Of a stretch of 9,931 nucleotides of DNA, positions 6,270 to 9,931 are shown in pieces. Every line of letters begins with the position of its first letter. Position 1 is the first letter of the stretch. The DNA is from DAOPKN01 sp035391225 (GTDB taxonomy: Bacteria > Thermotogota > Thermotogae > MWEM01), in contig DAOPKN010000073.1 in the NCBI GenBank assembly GCA_035391225.1, positions 1-9,931 of the forward strand. Direction: 5' to 3'. Under the pieces are notes generated by a model. It worked only from the letters and a program-made list of their open reading frames with translations, did not search any database and had not been told where the DNA came from. Both the position numbers and the translations under genes were made by a program.

Positions 6270-7295
6270 ATGCCCATGCGACTCATCGAAGCGTGTTTCG
6301 AGGGAAAGGACCCGGAATGGATGGCGGAACTGGCCGAAACGGTGGGAGAAGAATCGTTGCATGTGTTCCGCTCGGAAACCCAAAACCTACTGCGCATCCT
6401 GGTGGATTCAAAGGATTCGCAGCAGGTGATCGACCTTTTGGAACAGCGCCTCAAGGACTACAAGGGTTTTCGACTGGTGATCTTGCCCGTGGAGGGAACC
6501 GTCCCACCGTTCGAGGAAACCACGCAAGGGGAGGGAAAAAACCAAGAAGAGGAACAGGCCTCCCCCTGGAAGCAACCCTTCCGGAAGGGAACGCAACTCA
6601 GCCGGGAGGAACTGTACGCAGATATCTCCGACACCGTTTCGCTTTCCCGTGTGCAGCTGGTGCTGGTGATCCTTTCCGCCATCGTGGCAGCGATCGGTCT
6701 GGTACGCGACAACGCCATCGTTCTGGTGGGCGCCATGGTGCTTGCTCCGCTGCTGGGGCCCAACGTGGCCACATCCTTTTCCATTTGCCTGGGAGATTTT
6801 TCGCTGCTGGGCAAATCGCTCAAGGCCAACTTTCTGCGCATCGGGGTGGCGCTGCTTTTCTCCTTCCTTCTCGGGCTTTTCCTGAACCCCCAACCCATGG
6901 GGGAACAAATCCTGGCGCGCACGCAAGTCCACTACTCCGACGTGATCCTGGCGTTGGTGTCAGGGATTGCCGCTGCGCTTTCGTTCACCACCGCTATTTC
7001 CTCCGGCTTCATCGGGGTGATGGTGGCGGTGGCGTTGCTTCCCCCGCTTGCGACATCCGGTATCTTGCTGGCTTCGGGCCTTTTTGTCGAGGGGCTGGGA
7101 GCGTTCCTGCTTTTTTTGGTGAACATGGTGAGCGTGAACCTGGCGTCCATGCTCACGTTCGCGTTCCAGGGGGTGAGTCCACGCCGCTGGTGGGAAGCCG
7201 AGAAAGCCAAGAAGGCGTTGAAAAGGGCGCTCTGGTTGTGGATGGTGCTGCTGGGTGTGCTGGTAACCGCGGTGCTGCTGATGTTCCCGTTTTAA
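6270..7295 (+). CDS. DUF389 / TIGR00341 family membrane protein
   Basis: The product is about 341 residues: a cytoplasmic N-terminal domain (MRLIEACFEG, 3-12, with RLVILPVEG near 68-76), a charged linker, and a membrane core of about six or seven helices from residue 127 onward. The DUF389 signature MVLAPLLGP (156-164) and the stretch AISSGFIGVMVAVALLPPLA (242-261) are clear. The tail is a KAKKALKRALW amphipathic stretch and a last helix. The molecular function of DUF389 proteins is unsettled, so none is claimed. ATG 6270 is preferred because GGATGTG (6257-6263) lies six bases upstream; ATG 6276, or TTG 6255 inside the terminator tail, are alternatives. No promoter is seen in the 55-base gap after the upstream gene. 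Expression may depend on read-through of the terminator at 6225 or on a weak promoter. The stop overlaps that of the convergent GH5 gene. Confidence 0.88.
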   Translation: MPMRLIEACFEGKDPEWMAELAETVGEESLHVFRSETQNLLRILVDSKDSQQVIDLLEQRLKDYKGFRLVILPVEGTVPPFEETTQGEGKNQEEEQASPWKQPFRKGTQLSREELYADISDTVSLSRVQLVLVILSAIVAAIGLVRDNAIVLVGAMVLAPLLGPNVATSFSICLGDFSLLGKSLKANFLRIGVALLFSFLLGLFLNPQPMGEQILARTQVHYSDVILALVSGIAAALSFTTAISSGFIGVMVAVALLPPLATSGILLASGLFVEGLGAFLLFLVNMVSVNLASMLTFAFQGVSPRRWWEAEKAKKALKRALWLWMVLLGVLVTAVLLMFPF

Positions 7296-8401
7296 TCCAG
7301 CAAGCACTGCAACAACTCCTCGTTCCAGCTGGCCTCGTCCAGGTTGTACACACCGAACTCCGCCGCAAACCCCCAGTAGGCGTGGTCGATCCCTCTTTTT
7401 TCCGCTTCTTCGCGCACGAAGCGTGTCCATTGCAACCGGGTTTGATCTGGAGCGAGGCGGATGGTACCAAACTCGCCCAACCACAGCGGTACGTTGTTTT
7501 GGCGTGACCACCGCGCGGCTTGGTCCAGGAATTCCAGGATGGGAGTGGGCCCCGCGGGATTCTGGCTTGTGGGAAGCGTGTTGTAGTCCGCGAACCAGCT
7601 TGATGCCCAGGGGTCTTGTTGTGCCGCGGGAACGGGGATAACGGGGAGGGGTGGAGGCCCTGGCCAGGAAACTCCAAGGGTCTGGAAAATGGGATCCATC
7701 CAGGGAGCACCCTGGTGGGTGACGAAGATGGGCTCGTAGTAGTGGAACGTGGCAATAACCGGTGAAGCCTCGGGTGGGATGGAAAGGAAGGGGAGCATGA
7801 ACTCTCCCGTACCGTTGATTTCGCCGATTACCAACGTATGAACGGGATCGATTGCCCGGATCTGTGGAACCACCCGTGCCACGATGGTGTTCCAGGTAGC
7901 CCAGTTCATGGCGTAACCGGGTTCGTTCAGCAGTTCGAAGTACACGGAAAGAGGGAAGTTGCGGTAGTGCTGCGCCAGTTGTACCCAGATGCGTTCGAAC
8001 ACCACGATGTTTTGTTCGGAGGGATCAAACAGCAACTCCTCGAAGTGGTGGAAGTCAATGACCACCTTGAGCCCCTGCGCCAGCGCCGTGTTTACCACGT
8101 GGTCTACGCGTGCAAAAAACGCAGCATCAATGGTATACGGGAAAGCTTCCGACACGTGGGCTGACCAGCGGATCGGAAGGCGCACGGTGTCGAACCCCGC
8201 GTCCGCAATGATTTGGAAGAACTCGTCCTGGATGATGATGCCCCATTCACCTTCGTTAGGAGCTTCCAGCGCGTTGGACAGGTTGATCCCCCTGCCAAGC
8301 CCCGCGGAAAATGCCAGCGCAGGAGCTAGGTTCCGTTCGCATCCAGAAAAAAAGAAGAGCAAGACAGCGGCCAAGAAACCAATGGTACCCTTTTTTCGCA
8401 C
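7292..8401 (-). CDS. GH5 family glycoside hydrolase (cellulase-like), lipoprotein
   Basis: This 369-residue enzyme should cleave beta-1,4-glucan or a related glycan by a retaining mechanism from the outer face of a membrane. It opens with a lipoprotein signal, MRKKGTIGFLAAVLLFFFSG, then Cys21. The catalytic barrel spans about 33-365 and shows the GH5 residues in order: Arg75 in RLPIRW, His118/His119 in FHH, Asn159-Glu160 (acid/base) in LLNEPG, His220 and Tyr222 in FHYYEP, Glu310 (nucleophile) in WLGEFG, and Trp343 in AYWGF. No carbohydrate-binding module or dockerin is present. The GTG at 8401 is chosen because the signal peptide starts there. The only Shine-Dalgarno nearby is a weak GGGG (8409-8412), while a stronger GGGAGGG lies about 35 bases upstream inside a small leader hairpin (8423-8440). 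Substrate (glucan or mannan) and GH5 subfamily cannot be set from the sequence by eye. Confidence 0.9.
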   Translation of the reverse strand: MRKKGTIGFLAAVLLFFFSGCERNLAPALAFSAGLGRGINLSNALEAPNEGEWGIIIQDEFFQIIADAGFDTVRLPIRWSAHVSEAFPYTIDAAFFARVDHVVNTALAQGLKVVIDFHHFEELLFDPSEQNIVVFERIWVQLAQHYRNFPLSVYFELLNEPGYAMNWATWNTIVARVVPQIRAIDPVHTLVIGEINGTGEFMLPFLSIPPEASPVIATFHYYEPIFVTHQGAPWMDPIFQTLGVSWPGPPPLPVIPVPAAQQDPWASSWFADYNTLPTSQNPAGPTPILEFLDQAARWSRQNNVPLWLGEFGTIRLAPDQTRLQWTRFVREEAEKRGIDHAYWGFAAEFGVYNLDEASWNEELLQCLLD

Positions 8402-8455
8402 GACATAACCCCGTTGCTTCTTCGGGAAACGTCCCTCCCGGATAAGGATACAAAA

Positions 8456-8464
8456 AGTATAACA
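8456..8464 (-). promoter_or_regulatory. Extended -10 promoter for the GH5 gene
   Basis: On the minus strand TGT-TATACT (8464-8456) is a TGn extended -10 element. The -35 position at 17 bp is A-rich and does not match consensus. The start would be near 8449, giving a leader of about 48 bases that contains the CGGGA/TCCCG hairpin (8423-8440). Confidence 0.5.
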
Positions 8465-8481
8465 CATTTGCCCGGGATTTT

Positions 8482-8548
8482 TGGGACCGCCGCAGCCCAC
8501 TGCGGCTCTTGTGCTTAACGCAAGAAACTTGCGGCAGTGGGCTGCTGC
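8482..8548. repeat. Paired inverted hairpin repeats, copies D and E
   Basis: Copy D (8489-8506) is the perfect hairpin GCCGCAGCCCACTGCGGC. With its tail, 8482-8506, it is an exact 25-bp reverse complement of 56-80. Copy E (8531-8548) is GCGGCAG-TGGG-CTGCTGC in opposite orientation, a 7-bp stem with one G-T pair. Between them CGCAAG (8519-8524) can pair with CTTGCG (8528-8533) or, with one G-T pair, with CTTGTG (8509-8514). The head-to-tail inverted pair resembles the layout of bacterial REP doublets. There is no T tract and no gene ends here, so this is not a terminator. Confidence 0.7.
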
Positions 8549-8632
8549 GAACGCATGGGGTAAAGGTGGAATGCTCTTTGCACTGCATCATGAAGGAAGT
8601 TGCCGGAAACGACATTCGTCCGGGAGTGCGAA

Positions 8633-8665
8633 GGGGGTTGTAGGGGCAAACCCCCGTGTTTGCCC
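8633..8665. repeat. Second hairpin element with GGGCAAAC arms
   Basis: GGGCAAAC (8644-8651) and GTTTGCCC (8658-8665) form a perfect 8-bp stem with a six-base loop. An overlapping alternative pairs GGGGGTT (8633-8639) with AACCCCC (8649-8655). It is unrelated to the A-E hairpins. Sequences of the form GTAGGGGC...GCCC are, as I recall, common as dispersed repeats in several bacterial phyla; only one copy is visible here. No T tract follows. The rest of 8402-8801 shows no gene. Confidence 0.55.
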
Positions 8666-8736
8666 GGTTTAATGATCCTTTCCCTGCCTGGTTCTTGCAA
8701 AGAAGATCAAATAAGCCGGACCCAGGTGCAACTCTT

Positions 8737-8766
8737 TTGGTTTTTTTGAAAGGGAAAGGTTATAAT
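8737..8766 (+). promoter_or_regulatory. Promoter for the right-edge lipoprotein gene
   Basis: A consensus TATAAT stands at 8761-8766. A weak -35, TTGGTT (8737-8742), lies 18 bp upstream. Transcription would begin near 8773, about 29 bases before the ATG at 8802, with AAGGTGG (8788-8794) as ribosome-binding site. Confidence 0.6.
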
Positions 8767-8801
8767 AAAACGTACATTGACACTCCCAAGGTGGTGGAAG
8801 C

Positions 8802-9931
8802 ATGGAACGGAAAGGATGCATCGTATGGCCGTTTTTCATAGGGCTGGTTCTGCTCGTAGCCGGGTGCGTTGGGCTGCTGGAAATGCTGCAAATCGGGCTG
8901 GTGTGGCCGGGAGAAAACGAAACGGGTGTGGGACTGGACCCCGAGTTCACGTGGAACGCCACGCTCACGCAGAAGGCCGCGTCCCGGCAAGCTCCACATT
9001 TCAAGCTTTGGGTGGCACCCATCCGGGGAGAATACGGAGAACCGGTGCAAACCCAGCAATTCTCGGCGCACTGGTCCGAGCCGTTGCAAGCGGCCTCGGA
9101 GTATCGCTGGAAAGTTGAGCTGTACGTGGACGAAAGCAACCGTGTAACCAGCGAGGAAAGAACGTTCCGCACGCAGGACTTCTTCACGGTGCAACTGGCT
9201 TCCACCCCGGGGGAAGGCGGAAACGTCAAGGCCGGACAGAGCGAATGGAACACGCAGCTCACGGTGCAGGCAGACGCGGGCAGCGAGCTTGAACTGCAGG
9301 CGCAGGCCAACGCGGGATGGGTCTTCGCGGGCTGGCAAGAGAATGGTGCGTTGCTTTCGGAAGACAACCCCTACGTGTTGAATGTAACGGGAAACCGTGA
9401 CATCGAAGGGCTTTTCGTTCCCGAAGAATACACCGTGCAACTGCAAAGCAACCCTACGGACCAGGGGATCGTGGTGCTGGAAAACGGCCCGTGGGGCGAA
9501 AGCGTGGAAAGAAACTACGCCTACGGTGAGGTGGCGACCGCACGAGCCCTTGCCGAAGAGAACTACCACTTCACGGGGTGGTACGAACAAGCGGCCCAGG
9601 GAACCCGTGGGCAAAAAGTGAGCGACGACAACCCCTACGCCTTTGTTGTGCAAGGCGACCGGCAACTGGAGGGAGGGTTTTCCATCGACCGCTACACGGT
9701 AACGGTGGAAAGCAGCCCGGCGGACCTTGGAAGCGTGCGCATCGACGGTGGCGAGTGGGGCGATCTTTGGAGCGAGGAATTCGATGTTGGTACCACGGTA
9801 GTTGTGGAGGCTCTGGCAGTGTACCACGCGGGGTTCTTGGGCTGGTACGAGGATGGGGTGAAGGTGAGCGACGAACACAACTATTCGTTCACGGTGGGAA
9901 AGCACCACCACCTCAAGGCGCATTTCGGGGG
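8802..9931 (+). CDS. Lipoprotein with FN3-like domain and InlB-type repeats (3' end outside window)
   Basis: The frame runs open from ATG 8802 to the right edge, giving at least 376 residues. AAGGTGG (8788-8794) lies seven bases upstream of the ATG. The N-terminus MERKGCIVWPFFIGLVLLVA-G-Cys22 is a lipoprotein signal (lipobox VAGC). Residues about 33-124 form an FN3-like module (FTWNATL, FKLWVAP, SEYRWKVELYVDE) of the same style as in the large lipoprotein. Three tandem repeats of about 80 residues follow, starting at FTVQLASTP (128), YTVQLQSNP (210) and YTVTVESSP (298). Each has the G-(W/F)-x-x-G-W-x-E turn (AGWVFAGWQE, YHFTGWYE, HAGFLGWYE) and a closing (I/L)EGxF or LKAHF strand. This matches divergent InlB B-repeat domains. 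A surface adhesin or scaffold role is inferred. The C-terminal part, which may carry other domains, cannot be seen. Confidence 0.87.
   Translation, partial: MERKGCIVWPFFIGLVLLVAGCVGLLEMLQIGLVWPGENETGVGLDPEFTWNATLTQKAASRQAPHFKLWVAPIRGEYGEPVQTQQFSAHWSEPLQAASEYRWKVELYVDESNRVTSEERTFRTQDFFTVQLASTPGEGGNVKAGQSEWNTQLTVQADAGSELELQAQANAGWVFAGWQENGALLSEDNPYVLNVTGNRDIEGLFVPEEYTVQLQSNPTDQGIVVLENGPWGESVERNYAYGEVATARALAEENYHFTGWYEQAAQGTRGQKVSDDNPYAFVVQGDRQLEGGFSIDRYTVTVESSPADLGSVRIDGGEWGDLWSEEFDVGTTVVVEALAVYHAGFLGWYEDGVKVSDEHNYSFTVGKHHHLKAHFG

Noticed and set aside
6293..7507. Plus-strand frame of 404 codons across the DUF389 gene
   Set aside because: It is a shifted frame with a Gly/Ala/Arg-rich product, while the DUF389 frame carries the signature motifs and membrane helices.
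8481..8672. Small plus-strand frame over the D/E hairpins
   Set aside because: It consists largely of repeat DNA, lacks a ribosome-binding site at its start, and has no recognisable product.
8760..9923. Minus-strand frame of 387 codons
   Set aside because: It mirrors the codon bias of the lipoprotein gene on the plus strand. The plus frame has a signal peptide, InlB-type repeats and a promoter; the minus frame has none of these.
1..9931. Search for CRISPR arrays, tRNA or rRNA genes, insertion sequences and defence or toxin genes
   Set aside because: No regularly spaced direct repeats, cloverleaf sequences, transposase motifs or defence-type domains were seen by eye on either strand.

Overview
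The window is bacterial DNA of moderately high GC (mid-50s percent by eye). It holds five complete genes, one gene cut by the right edge, and one decayed gene fragment. All six intact genes encode envelope or exported proteins. Three have clear lipoprotein signal peptides (Cys21, Cys21 and Cys22), one has a Sec signal peptide, one a hydrophobic N-terminal signal or anchor, and one is an integral membrane protein. Starts include ATG, GTG and TTG, and several promoters look like extended -10 (TGn) sites. The gene content fits a heterotrophic, possibly anaerobic or thermophilic bacterium that attacks polysaccharide and polymer, but the phylum cannot be fixed from this window.

Layout. 1-274: no gene; a minus-strand intrinsic terminator at 47-73. 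275-526 (-): a broken fragment related to the large gene next to it. 527-696: hairpin-rich non-coding DNA. 697-4242 (-): a 1181-residue lipoprotein with fibronectin III-like modules and a C-terminal beta-helix. 4243-4453: divergent promoter region. 4454-4885 (+): a small exported PPC-like protein. 4940-6214 (+): a secreted cyanophycinase with a complete predicted active site, followed by a strong terminator. 6270-7295 (+): a DUF389 membrane protein. 7292-8401 (-): a GH5 glycoside hydrolase lipoprotein, convergent with the DUF389 gene and sharing TTAA stop bases. 8402-8801: intergenic DNA with two kinds of hairpin repeat and promoters pointing both ways. 8802 to the right edge (+): a lipoprotein with an FN3-like domain and InlB-type repeats, still open at the edge.

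How the genes may work together (inference). The GH5 enzyme and the cyanophycinase could break down beta-glucan and Asp-Arg polymer outside the cytoplasm. The two repeat-rich lipoproteins look like surface adhesion or scaffold proteins. No regulator, transporter or polymer synthetase lies here to tie them into one pathway.

The most unusual signal is non-coding. A family of short hairpins, GCCGCA-S-TGGG-S-TGCGGC, occurs near both ends of the window. It includes a 25-bp exact inverted match between 56-80 and 8482-8506 and a compensatory G-C to C-G change between copies. One copy sits exactly at a breakpoint of the rearranged pseudogene. I did not find a convincing new defence system or other multi-gene system.
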